Positions 1 through 5,484 are shown, counted from the first letter of the stretch. The stretch is 12,863 nt of DNA from an uncultured bacterium (GCA_938022485.1 CALIEE010000016.1:1-12863); one strand, 5' to 3'. Notes: generated from the sequence alone by a model not told the origin. Program-made: numbers and translations.

Positions 1-60
1 GGTGAGGTTGTAAGAATCGAACCTGAAAGCGGACTCTCTTCATCCTCTGCACTTCAGTAG
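1..60 (+). CDS. C-terminal end of an unidentified protein (partial)
   Basis: Frame 1 is open from the window edge and stops at the TAG at 58-60. The visible tail is 19 residues, GEVVRIEPESGLSSSSALQ. The other two plus-strand frames stop at once. A strong intrinsic terminator begins 25 bases after the stop, which supports a real gene ending here. The serine-rich tail gives no clue to function, and too little is visible to name a family. Confidence 0.55.
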   Translation, partial: GEVVRIEPESGLSSSSALQ

Positions 61-84
61 AGCTAGGCTAAAAGTCCTACACAG

Positions 85-126
85 AAAGGCTCCAGTGGAT
101 AAATCACTGGGGCCTTTTTTATTTTT
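85..126 (+). terminator. Rho-independent terminator of the gene ending at 60
   Basis: The arms AAAGGCTCCAGTG (85-97) and CACTGGGGCCTTT (105-117) pair over 13 bp with one G-U wobble around a 7-base loop. They run into a T-rich tail at 115-126. The T tract lies only on the plus-strand side, so it acts on plus-strand transcription. Confidence 0.9.
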
Positions 127-149
127 TCAAATTGTCTAATATTATCCCC

Positions 150-170
150 TCGAACTAAATCATGGTTCGA
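150..170. repeat. Short inverted repeat upstream of the NTF2-like gene
   Basis: TCGAAC (150-155) and GTTCGA (165-170) form a perfect 6-bp dyad around a 9-base centre, 46 bases before the chosen start at 216. It could be an operator or a chance dyad. No convincing -35/-10 pair was found beside it. Confidence 0.3.
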
Positions 171-215
171 ATACGGTTATGTTTATGTTGTAGACTAATA
201 ATAAAAGACGGCAAG

Positions 216-686
216 ATGGAGAAAAAAATTACAAAAGAAGAAGTTGTAGCTGCTCAGAAGGCTTGGGGTGAGGGAATAGTTGAGATTGGCAAAGTCTTTA
301 TTGAAAAGGGTGATTATAAGTCCCGAGCAGAAGAGCATATTAGAGATCTCTACGCTTATGAGCAATCAGAAGTGTTGTTTAAACCAACACTTGCTGCTGA
401 TGTGCAGTTTAGGAAGACCTTTGCCCAAGCTTTATCCTATTTTGTAGGTGGTTCTGTTTCCGAAGATAATGGTTTTGCTATTAAGCCTTGGGCTAAGGTT
501 AGGTTTTGTGAACAGCAAATTATTACTGAAGTTAACTTTGCTCTGGCGATGGGCAATTATTACTTCACTCCAGTTGGTGATAATGAGGAAACGAAAGTGG
601 AGTATTCATTTGCCTATACGAAGGATAGTCAAGGTAAACTTAGAATCAGCCTTCATCATAGTTCCTTACCTTTCAGTCCCAGTTAA
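216..686 (+). CDS. NTF2/SnoaL-like small protein (family often labelled phosphoribosyl-AMP cyclohydrolase)
   Basis: This is a 156-residue soluble protein with no signal peptide. It opens with KKITKEEVVAAQKAWGEG and has conserved-looking blocks LSYFVGG (73-79), FALAMGNYYF (108-117), VEYSFAY (128-134) and LHHSSLPF (147-154). This pattern matches a family of about 150 residues, common in marine bacteria, with an NTF2-like fold related to SnoaL and the CaMKII association domain. From memory, databases often carry the name phosphoribosyl-AMP cyclohydrolase for it. The HisI zinc-binding cysteine motifs are absent, so I do not endorse that activity. The ATG at 216 was chosen over an in-frame ATG at 162 because the extra 18 residues are Cys/Arg-rich and unlike the family start. 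The Shine-Dalgarno is weak. The true substrate is unknown. Confidence 0.85.
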   Translation: MEKKITKEEVVAAQKAWGEGIVEIGKVFIEKGDYKSRAEEHIRDLYAYEQSEVLFKPTLAADVQFRKTFAQALSYFVGGSVSEDNGFAIKPWAKVRFCEQQIITEVNFALAMGNYYFTPVGDNEETKVEYSFAYTKDSQGKLRISLHHSSLPFSPS

Positions 687-980
687 CAAGAATCCTATAA
701 AATCCATCTGAATACCCACTTCACTCACTTCTGTGGTTATTTGATAACGGAAGAGGAAAGGTCGTTAGGTAAACTTTCCTAGATCTACAGTCTGATTGCT
801 GAGGCTGAGCCCTTACAGTTTGAGTCTAAACATTTGTTTTTCATTCAAATGTTCTGCGACCTATTTGGGCCTCTAGGAATCCTAATACCTTAGGGTGCAC
901 GGCATAACTGTTATCTATTTCTAGTTGTGTGCCGCACAAGTTGCAGAGGGTTTAGGCGGACAGGTTTTAGGCAAATGGAT
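687..980. other. Non-coding gap with several dyads
   Basis: About 294 bases separate the NTF2-like gene from the lipoprotein gene. I see no convincing ORF or classical terminator. The gap contains three inverted repeats: AGGAAAG/CTTTCCT (754-760 with 774-780), AACATTTG/CAAATGTT (829-836 with 846-853) and a short TAGGA-A-TCCTA near 873-883. It probably holds the promoter of the downstream gene, but no clear -35/-10 pair stands out. Confidence 0.5.
829..853. repeat. Perfect 8-bp inverted repeat, possible operator
   Basis: AACATTTG (829-836) and CAAATGTT (846-853) are perfect reverse complements around a 9-base T-rich centre. The T run lies in the loop, not after the stem, so it is not a terminator. 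It sits about 130 bases upstream of the lipoprotein start at 981, which would suit a regulator site or an mRNA leader hairpin. Confidence 0.4.
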
Positions 981-1550
981 ATGCAAAGGGATGTTATTCG
1001 TAGTAAAGGCATTTTTCGAACTACCACGAAGCTAGTCGGCGTTCTTTGCCTCATAGCAAGTTGTGGCGGAAATTCTCAGGGTTTAGACCCATCAAACTCG
1101 GCAGTGAGTCAAAAAGAGTCTCAGATTCAACCTATCGTTCATCAAGAAACTAGTGAAATTGAACTAGGCTATAATTCCGAATTTAATAGTTTGCCGCTTG
1201 ATAACAGTGATCTTCTAGAAGAAGTCATAGTCTTAAATCATTTTTTGGAAAGACCTGCTGAAAGTCAATGTTCGCTAAACTTCTCAGTTAAGAATGAAGG
1301 TGAACGTTGTCTATTGGACTTTGTTGAAGGAAACGTAATTCTTGGAAATGAGGAAGAGTCTAAGCAGGTAGTGAAAGCTAGCTTTGCTCAACGGTTTGGA
1401 GCCGAGACTGGAAATGGTCTGGAGCTCGGATCTGGAGAAATAATGTCTTTAGAGGTTCCACTGAAGTCAGGATCTGAAATTGACTGCAGCTTAACAAAGT
1501 CGGTGAATATAAACATTAGCTGTGTGAATGCTTCGAGGTTGGGGAGCTAA
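981..1550 (+). CDS. Predicted lipoprotein of unknown function
   Basis: From the ATG at 981 this is a 189-residue protein. Its basic N-region and hydrophobic stretch KLVGVLCLIASC end in a lipobox cysteine at residue 28, so it should be lipid-anchored after export. The mature part is acidic and polar. A linker rich in Ser, Gln and Glu is followed by a domain with two cysteine pairs (SQCSLNF...ERCLLDF and EIDCSLT...NISCVN) that could form disulfides in the periplasm. Alternating hydrophobic segments suggest a beta-rich fold. An in-frame ATG at 975 and a GTG at 927 are alternative starts. 981 is preferred because an AGG lies 9 bases upstream and the resulting signal peptide is compact. I do not recognise the family. 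Its stop codon overlaps the stop of the opposing gene. Confidence 0.75.
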   Translation: MQRDVIRSKGIFRTTTKLVGVLCLIASCGGNSQGLDPSNSAVSQKESQIQPIVHQETSEIELGYNSEFNSLPLDNSDLLEEVIVLNHFLERPAESQCSLNFSVKNEGERCLLDFVEGNVILGNEEESKQVVKASFAQRFGAETGNGLELGSGEIMSLEVPLKSGSEIDCSLTKSVNINISCVNASRLGS

Positions 1551-2107
1551 TTCTTAGTTTGGCCTTCTAAATCTCGGATCAATTGGTCTAGCTCTATTGC
1601 CTTGCCCGCGCTAAAGCCTCGGTCATGGAACCAAAGAACCTTTCCCTTTTGGTCTAAAAGAACAACTCTAACATTTCTTGGTTTTTCGTTGCCGAAGAAG
1701 CGAGCAATTTCTGAAGCATCCTTATAAACTGTGAATACAATTTTCCAATCTTCTTCAGGTATTCCATTTCTCATTCCCTGATCGATTCGGCTAGCAAGTA
1801 GGCCGGGAACAAAGCCCTGAATGGTAGGAATCTCAGCCATTTCAACAGGGGTTTGAAGTTGCTTTAACCCTAGTAGCCAGCGATCTACATCGAACTGTGC
1901 ATCCTGCACGTAGCCAATAAAAAGAACGACAAGGTTGTCCTTAAATAAGTCTGGAATGATTACTTCTTCCCCAGTTAAGCCGGTAGCTTGAACTTTGGGA
2001 AAATTTTGGCCGATTGGTTCAGTTTTCTCAAAAGTGCTAGCACAAGAAACTATCGAGAAGCTGAAAATAATTAGAACGAAGTGCCTAAACGGGAAGTCTC
2101 TGACCAT
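1547..2107 (-). CDS. ATP10-like thioredoxin-fold lipoprotein
   Basis: This 186-residue protein has an N-terminal hydrophobic segment (10-20) and a lipobox-like SIVSC, with Cys22 as probable lipid anchor. The mature region reads as a thioredoxin-type fold: IGQNFPKV at the start, a beta strand LVVLFIGYVQDAQFD (59-73), and a C-terminal VRVVLLDQKGKVLWFHDRGFS (146-166) that resembles the ATP10 family, known for F1Fo ATPase assembly in mitochondria. The only cysteine is the lipid anchor, so there is no CXXC and a redox role is unlikely; a chaperone or assembly role is possible. The ATG at 2107 has AGGA about 10 bases upstream. A terminator lies between it and the upstream PEP-CTERM gene, so it needs its own promoter or read-through. 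The ATP10 call rests on motif resemblance only. Confidence 0.75.
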   Translation of the reverse strand: MVRDFPFRHFVLIIFSFSIVSCASTFEKTEPIGQNFPKVQATGLTGEEVIIPDLFKDNLVVLFIGYVQDAQFDVDRWLLGLKQLQTPVEMAEIPTIQGFVPGLLASRIDQGMRNGIPEEDWKIVFTVYKDASEIARFFGNEKPRNVRVVLLDQKGKVLWFHDRGFSAGKAIELDQLIRDLEGQTKN

Positions 2108-2140
2108 CTTAAGTCATTCCTAGGGTTATGTTTCTAGGTG

Positions 2141-2170
2141 AAAAAAAAGGGCTCTGAAAGGAGCCCTTTT
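2141..2170 (-). terminator. Rho-independent terminator of the PEP-CTERM gene
   Basis: A perfect 10-bp stem, AAAAGGGCTC (2145-2154) with GAGCCCTTTT (2161-2170), encloses a 6-base loop. On the minus strand it is followed by eight T (2141-2148). It lies 49 bases past the PEP-CTERM stop and ahead of the ATP10-like gene, separating the two units. Some activity on the plus strand (TTTTAATTT) is possible but weaker. Confidence 0.92.
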
Positions 2171-2218
2171 AATTTGTCGTAGTCTATCTTCCAGTCAGGA
2201 AGACCACTTACTTGTCAG

Positions 2219-2986
2219 CTATTCTGCCTTGCGGAAGAATGCCATTCCGGCAACACCAGCTAGAAGAAGAGCCACAGTTGCAGGCTCTGGAACTTCACTA
2301 GGAGCATTTGGTGCAGAAAGCTGGTCAGCCACATCTATGAAGGAGTATCCCCCCTGACTGTTGATGCTCGGGTTAAGCACGCTAATGCTTCCGTCCGGGT
2401 TGTAAGCAAGCTGATCCTCTTCAAGACCAAAATATTGTAGCCAAACTCCAACTTCTGTACCGAAGCTTACACCAGGTAAGAATTCACTAGCTAGCGTTAA
2501 TCTGACCGTAGTCTCTAGATCCGATCTAACTATCTCCTTAGCTCGAATCGTCTCGGCTAGAGTGGATGCTCCCCCTAGAGAAGAAAATACTGGGCCCCCA
2601 GCGGTAGCAGCGATAGGCGTGTCAACCAATCCAGCATATTCAGATCCAGTTACGATTTCGTTCTCTAGGTCTACGAAAATTGTAGTTTGGTCTCCAGTTA
2701 TTCCAGTCGAAGGAACAGAACCATCCGTAATAGTGAAGAAAAAGAAATCCGCAATGCTCCCTCTGTCACTCTGGAAAAAAGTTGCTTCTAGTTCTAACAA
2801 CTCAGAGTCTTCGTCGTAGGTAAAACTAACGATTGCCTCACCAGCCGTACCGCCGATCTCTACCAGATCCGCATCCGCTGGAGGGTTAGTTGTATCTACT
2901 TCATAGGTAAATGACGTCGCTGAGGCACTACTGCTTAGAAGTCCTACTAATGCTCCGGCAACTAAAGATTTGGAAAATAATTTCAT
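2219..2986 (-). CDS. PEP-CTERM sorting domain protein
   Basis: This 255-residue exported protein has a signal peptide (MKLFSK, hydrophobic 8-19, cleavage after ASA at about 23). It ends in a classical PEP-CTERM tail: VPEPA with the PEP at 233-235, a hydrophobic helix, then FFRKAE. Such tails are processed by an exosortase that delivers the protein to the cell surface, usually in organisms making exopolysaccharide. The body (24-225) is acidic, cysteine-free and rich in beta-type segments (EAIVSFTYD, ATIFVDLEN-like stretches), as in other members, whose bodies vary widely. No exosortase is in this window. The start is well supported by AGGTGAG six bases or so upstream of the ATG. It is transcribed alone, between its own putative promoter and a strong terminator. 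The biological role of the body is unknown. Confidence 0.93.
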   Translation of the reverse strand: MKLFSKSLVAGALVGLLSSSASATSFTYEVDTTNPPADADLVEIGGTAGEAIVSFTYDEDSELLELEATFFQSDRGSIADFFFFTITDGSVPSTGITGDQTTIFVDLENEIVTGSEYAGLVDTPIAATAGGPVFSSLGGASTLAETIRAKEIVRSDLETTVRLTLASEFLPGVSFGTEVGVWLQYFGLEEDQLAYNPDGSISVLNPSINSQGGYSFIDVADQLSAPNAPSEVPEPATVALLLAGVAGMAFFRKAE

Positions 2987-2991
2987 GGATA

Positions 2992-2998
2992 CTCACCT
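2992..2998 (-). promoter_or_regulatory. Strong Shine-Dalgarno of the PEP-CTERM gene
   Basis: On the minus strand AGGTGAG lies five bases before the ATG at 2986. It is one of the best ribosome binding sites in the window and fixes the start. Confidence 0.85.
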
Positions 2999-3009
2999 TT
3001 TACTGATTC

Positions 3010-3015
3010 ATTATA
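3010..3015 (-). promoter_or_regulatory. Putative -10 box of the PEP-CTERM gene
   Basis: A consensus TATAAT on the minus strand would place the transcript start near 3003, giving a short leader that just contains the Shine-Dalgarno. No good -35 hexamer is seen at 16-18 bases, so the call is tentative. Confidence 0.35.
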
Positions 3016-3068
3016 GTTAAAGCTCTGGGGAGAGAGTTTAATTGAAAATGGTCTTCTTATCAAAACCA

Positions 3069-3089
3069 TGAAGTAATTTATGTACTTCA
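3069..3089. repeat. Inverted repeat upstream of the PEP-CTERM promoter
   Basis: TGAAGTA and TACTTCA form a perfect 7-bp dyad with a 7-base centre. It lies roughly 65-85 bases upstream of the proposed transcript start of the PEP-CTERM gene, a usual distance for an activator site. That role is inference. Confidence 0.35.
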
Positions 3090-3271
3090 ATGTAGGTAGC
3101 GCAGGAGCCTTATTGGGGAGGGCTTCGGGTCGATATTAGTCTAAGTTTGAGCTTTGATTCGGCCGAGACTCCGTAAGTAGCTGTTAATGTTAGATATGTT
3201 AGAAGTGGATAATTAGGTTGATGAAGAGTCTAGTTCAAGGAAGCTTTAAGAGTTAGTGGTTTTGTTTGACC

Positions 3272-3300
3272 GATAATGCGCAAGGGAAGAGCGAATTATC
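3272..3300. repeat. Hairpin downstream of the deiodinase-like gene
   Basis: GATAATGCGC (3272-3281) pairs with GCGAATTATC (3291-3300), with one G-A mismatch and a 9-base purine-rich loop. It lies 35 bases past the minus-strand stop at 3335. It may protect or end the transcript, but no T run follows on either strand. Confidence 0.4.
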
Positions 3301-3334
3301 TCTAAGATTGGGCTACTAAGGGGTCATAATCTGG

Positions 3335-3985
3335 CTAATCCTCTAGAACAAGCTTCAATTTCCCTCTAATTTTATCAGGATCTAGCCAGGCCTGGCTGAG
3401 CACAATTTTTCTGTTCTTATCAATGATGAAACCAGGTATCGGCGCTCGTCCGTATTTCCTCCAACTATTATTGTCTATTGAATGGATGAGCATTTGATAT
3501 TCAATACCAAGCTCATTCTTTGACCATCGGGCTAGCTCTATTCTTTTTTGAATGGTCTCCGGCTGAGGAATTAAAACTCGTTGAAGGCGATTGAAGGTTG
3601 TGACCCATTCTTTGTCATTGTCGGGGCTGTTTGAGCCCACAGGATGAGCTTCTTGGGTATAGACGAATACGAAGTCCACTTGCCCTTTGAACTCGCGATG
3701 AAGACTGGACATGCTGAAACGTCTGTATCTGAAAACTGGGCAGCTATGGCTGCCCAAATGAAGAACTATAGGTTTCCCTCCAATTATTTCATTTAACGAA
3801 ATTTTTTGACCTTCTTCGTCGTAGGCAATGAAGTTGGGAGCTAGGTCGCCAACTTTAGGTGCTTCATTTTTAAAATGAGTTAAGTGAGAACCAGCTTTGG
3901 TCGGAAAGCAGCCGGAGGTTAGGAATAGCAGAGCGAGGATAACTAAACTACGGTTTGAGAATATACTACTCAGTGGACCGACCAC
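3335..3985 (-). CDS. Iodothyronine deiodinase-like thioredoxin-fold lipoprotein (Cys form)
   Basis: This 216-residue protein has a hydrophobic N-terminus (13-22) ending in LTSGC. Cys26 is the likely lipid anchor, although Thr at -3 is not the usual residue. The mature part resembles the AhpC/TSA-thioredoxin superfamily (VGDLAPNF at 45-52, KISLNEIIGGKPIVLHLGS at 61-79). It also shows two marks of the T4-deiodinase family: GSHSCPVFR (78-86), with Cys82 where animal deiodinases have selenocysteine, and FVYTQEAHPVG (107-117), matching the conserved V-Y-x-x-E-A-H strand. A later PIPGF-like turn (GRAPIPGFIID) is the usual cis-proline region. There is no resolving CXXC partner. The substrate in bacteria is unknown; iodinated compounds or peroxides are possible. 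The GTG start is fixed by a GGAGGT six bases upstream. It lies 43 bases after the GFA-family gene and may be cotranscribed with it. Confidence 0.82.
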   Translation of the reverse strand: MVGPLSSIFSNRSLVILALLFLTSGCFPTKAGSHLTHFKNEAPKVGDLAPNFIAYDEEGQKISLNEIIGGKPIVLHLGSHSCPVFRYRRFSMSSLHREFKGQVDFVFVYTQEAHPVGSNSPDNDKEWVTTFNRLQRVLIPQPETIQKRIELARWSKNELGIEYQMLIHSIDNNSWRKYGRAPIPGFIIDKNRKIVLSQAWLDPDKIRGKLKLVLED

Positions 3986-3991
3986 TCAATG

Positions 3992-3997
3992 ACCTCC
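3992..3997 (-). promoter_or_regulatory. Shine-Dalgarno fixing a GTG start
   Basis: GGAGGT on the minus strand ends six bases before the GTG at 3985. The near-perfect site justifies the non-ATG start of the deiodinase-like gene. Confidence 0.85.
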
Positions 3998-4002
3998 GGA
4001 AA

Positions 4003-4021
4003 TTTAGTAAAATTTACTAAA
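4003..4021. promoter_or_regulatory. Perfect 19-bp palindrome, probable operator
   Basis: TTTAGTAAA (4003-4011), A (4012) and TTTACTAAA (4013-4021) form an uninterrupted 9-1-9 palindrome. It lies between the stop of the GFA-family gene and the Shine-Dalgarno of the deiodinase-like gene, five bases upstream of the latter. A single-base centre cannot form an ordinary RNA hairpin loop without opening pairs, so a DNA site for a dimeric regulator is the better reading. The regulator is not in this window. Confidence 0.5.
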
Positions 4022-4028
4022 ACTATCT

Positions 4029-4472
4029 TTACTGAGTGTCTTCGAACATTTTAAAAACTTCTTCACCAGTCATATTTTTTGTTTTATTTGCGAAGTCATA
4101 GTAGCCAGGTTTTTCTTCAATAAAAATTTGATGATCAAATTTTAGGTCAGATAATTGACTAACTAACTTATCTTCGAAGAGTCCAACTGGAACCATGTAT
4201 TGATTTTGCTTCTTCAGTCGATAGAAGAGATGGGTCCCGCAAGCAGAACAAAAACCTCTCTCAGCCCAGTCCGAGGATTCATAAATTTTAATATTTTGTT
4301 CGCCCGTAAAATTTATATTGCCAACTCCACAGTCCATTACTAGAAGAGGGCCTCCAGACCACCGTCTGCACATATCGCAGTGACATGCTCCAACGCTATT
4401 GTCGACTGGAGTGGTTTCAAGACTAACTGCTTTACAAAGGCAGGAACCTTTAAGTTTAACATTTTCTTTCAT
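4029..4472 (-). CDS. GFA/CENP-V family zinc protein
   Basis: This 147-residue cytoplasmic protein belongs to the glutathione-dependent formaldehyde-activating (GFA/CENP-V) fold family. All expected zinc ligands are visible: CLC (11 and 13 from the chosen start), CHCDMC (30, 32, 35) and CSACG (75, 78). The motifs GxCxC, CHCxxCRRWSGG and FCSACGTHLFYR appear in family order, and the length is normal. Only a few members have a shown activity with S-hydroxymethylglutathione, so the substrate here is open. A TTG at 4484 would add four residues, but the ATG at 4472 has GAGGT at the right distance and is chosen. The next gene downstream is the deiodinase-like lipoprotein, 43 bases away on the same strand, with a palindrome between them. 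Together they could form a small thiol or detoxification unit, which is inference. Confidence 0.9.
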   Translation of the reverse strand: MKENVKLKGSCLCKAVSLETTPVDNSVGACHCDMCRRWSGGPLLVMDCGVGNINFTGEQNIKIYESSDWAERGFCSACGTHLFYRLKKQNQYMVPVGLFEDKLVSQLSDLKFDHQIFIEEKPGYYDFANKTKNMTGEEVFKMFEDTQ

Positions 4473-4477
4473 ATTTG

Positions 4478-4482
4478 ACCTC
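4478..4482 (-). promoter_or_regulatory. Shine-Dalgarno fixing the GFA-family start
   Basis: GAGGT on the minus strand ends five bases before the ATG at 4472. It overlaps the alternative TTG at 4484, which is therefore unlikely to be the start. Confidence 0.75.
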
Positions 4483-4644
4483 AATTTGAAGACTAGTTTA
4501 TAAATAAATTGTACATTAAGAGTAATGACCTAGTTTAGCCAAACCTATCATTAATGGGTTTAATCTGTAACTTTTTCTCTGCGCCATCGAATAGCTTTGT
4601 AGATAAATGTTCAAGCATTGAGCCGGTTTTCACCTGCTAATTAC

Positions 4645-4650
4645 GGAGAG
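4645..4650 (+). promoter_or_regulatory. Shine-Dalgarno of the small gene at 4657
   Basis: GGAGAG ends six bases before the ATG at 4657. This ideal spacing both selects that start over an upstream TTG at 4618 and supports the small ORF being translated. Confidence 0.65.
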
Positions 4651-4656
4651 CCGACT

Positions 4657-4836
4657 ATGGTGAGCGAAAATGAAGCAGAGAAGTTATCAGTTCCTCAGGA
4701 AAGAATGCAGTTAGAGATGGCGAAGTGCATAGAGGATTGTTTTGATAGAGAGTTTTTCTTTAATAAACATAGTAGCATTGGAGAGCATTGGTTGAAGGGA
4801 AAAAGAATTAAGCTTTTACAAAATAACCTTCTCTAG
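4657..4836 (+). CDS. Small protein of unknown function, 59 residues
   Basis: The ORF from the ATG at 4657 encodes 59 residues. An acidic N-terminal third (SENEAEKL) is followed by a central segment with Cys-x(3)-Cys (AKCIEDCFDREFFFNKH, about residues 22-38) and a basic C-terminus (LKGKRIKLLQNN). It has no signal peptide or membrane helix. It looks like a small soluble, probably helical protein. Three things support it as real: a good Shine-Dalgarno at proper distance, a strong terminator 30 bases after the stop, and isolation in its own transcription unit between a divergent gene and a separate plus-strand gene. I do not recognise the family. The two cysteines three residues apart, with His residues nearby (HSSIGEH), might bind a metal, but that is speculation. 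Confidence 0.6.
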   Translation: MVSENEAEKLSVPQERMQLEMAKCIEDCFDREFFFNKHSSIGEHWLKGKRIKLLQNNLL

Positions 4837-4866
4837 CTCACTTATCCAAAACTTAGGTTAGTAACA

Positions 4867-4899
4867 CTTCGGTCTAATGACCGAAGCAGTCTCTTTTTT
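4867..4899 (+). terminator. Rho-independent terminator of the small gene
   Basis: A perfect 8-bp stem CTTCGGTC (4867-4874) and GACCGAAG (4879-4886) closes a TAAT loop. A short CAGTCTC spacer precedes six T (4894-4899). The spacer before the T run is longer than ideal. Confidence 0.75.
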
Positions 4900-5027
4900 G
4901 TAGGCCTTAAATAATCTTTTGTTGTACTTCTGCCTTGCTCTGTTATTTACCTAGGGCTAGCATGAGACTTTGAACGTTGAGGCTGAATGAGCCAAAAAAC
5001 ACATTTTTATCTATTAGGGTAAATTTT

Positions 5028-5447
5028 ATGAAAAAAATACTTTTGGTTGCGCCATTTATCTTATTGTCTGCTTGTAGTGCTCATAGTCCTATGATTCTTA
5101 AAACCACAACTGATTTTGAGAGTGCCGCTGGGGCCTCTAACGTCCAATCTGGTTCAGTTTCTACTCCAGTGAATTCAATTGTAGTTACGGATCAAACTTT
5201 CAGTGGGAAAACAACGCTGGGTCAAATTGACGTAGGAACTGTGTGGTACGGTTCTTGTACTAAGGCTTATAAGCAAATGGCTATTAAAGCATCTGAAGTT
5301 GGGGCTAATGCTGTTGAGGATGCGACATGTTGGAAACAGCCTTCAGGATTTTCTTGGGCTTCTCCGCATGCCAGTGGCCAGGCAGTTATTGTTCGAGATA
5401 CCAGCCGGTTGAGAGGAATGCCTAACTTGCAGCATAGTTCTGAATAG
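5028..5447 (+). CDS. Small lipoprotein with a GANAV motif (YbjQ/heavy-metal-binding-like region)
   Basis: This 139-residue protein has a textbook lipoprotein signal, MKKILLVAPFILLSAC, with Cys16 as lipid anchor. The mature protein starts with a Ser/Thr-rich linker. Its domain (about 60-124) has LGQIDVGTVWYGS, an amphipathic helix KAYKQMAIKASEVGANAV (79-96), then CWKQPSGFSWASPHASGQAVIV (101-122). The A-x-x-x-GANAV helix recalls the YbjQ/UPF0145 type fold, and the PSGFSWASPHASG loop looks like a family signature. Cys77 and Cys101 might form a disulfide. An in-frame TTG at 4977 was rejected because ATG 5028 has AGGGT seven bases upstream and begins the signal peptide exactly. The function is unknown; a metal-binding or envelope stress role is only a guess. 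The next gene is convergent, and its hairpin lies just beyond this stop. Confidence 0.85.
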   Translation: MKKILLVAPFILLSACSAHSPMILKTTTDFESAAGASNVQSGSVSTPVNSIVVTDQTFSGKTTLGQIDVGTVWYGSCTKAYKQMAIKASEVGANAVEDATCWKQPSGFSWASPHASGQAVIVRDTSRLRGMPNLQHSSE

Positions 5448-5484
5448 AGCTTAGGCTGCTATTGTATGGAATATTTCACTCCTC

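Larger units (their letters stand above)
2987..3334. other. 348-bp gap without a gene
   Basis: I read all frames and found only ORFs of about 10 codons. The right half may be the 3' untranslated region of the deiodinase-like gene and the left half holds the PEP-CTERM promoter. Two dyads are visible: TGAAGTA/TACTTCA (3069-3075 with 3083-3089) and GATAATGCGC/GCGAATTATC (3272-3281 with 3291-3300, one mismatch). Neither is followed by a T tract, so neither is a classical terminator. Confidence 0.5.

Noticed and set aside
162..215. Upstream ATG extension of the NTF2-like gene
   Set aside because: The added residues are Cys/Arg-rich and not family-like; the dyad at 150-170 overlaps this ATG, and ATG 216 begins the typical family N-terminus.
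448..711. An 87-codon plus-strand ORF overlapping the NTF2-like gene
   Set aside because: It is an out-of-frame shadow with low-complexity leucine-rich translation; the other frame matches a known family.
754..780. AGGAAAG/CTTTCCT hairpin as the terminator of the NTF2-like gene
   Set aside because: The stem is only 7 bp with a 13-base loop and no T tract follows it.
927..980. GTG start for the lipoprotein at 927
   Set aside because: It would put 18 more residues, rich in Arg and Cys, before an already adequate signal peptide.
2562..2819. Plus-strand ORF opposite the PEP-CTERM gene
   Set aside because: It is antisense to a clear PEP-CTERM protein and its serine/lysine-rich product is typical of a shadow.
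3221..3256. Short ORF MKSLVQGSFKS in the 2987-3334 gap
   Set aside because: Eleven codons with no terminator or conserved context; chance ORFs of this size are expected.
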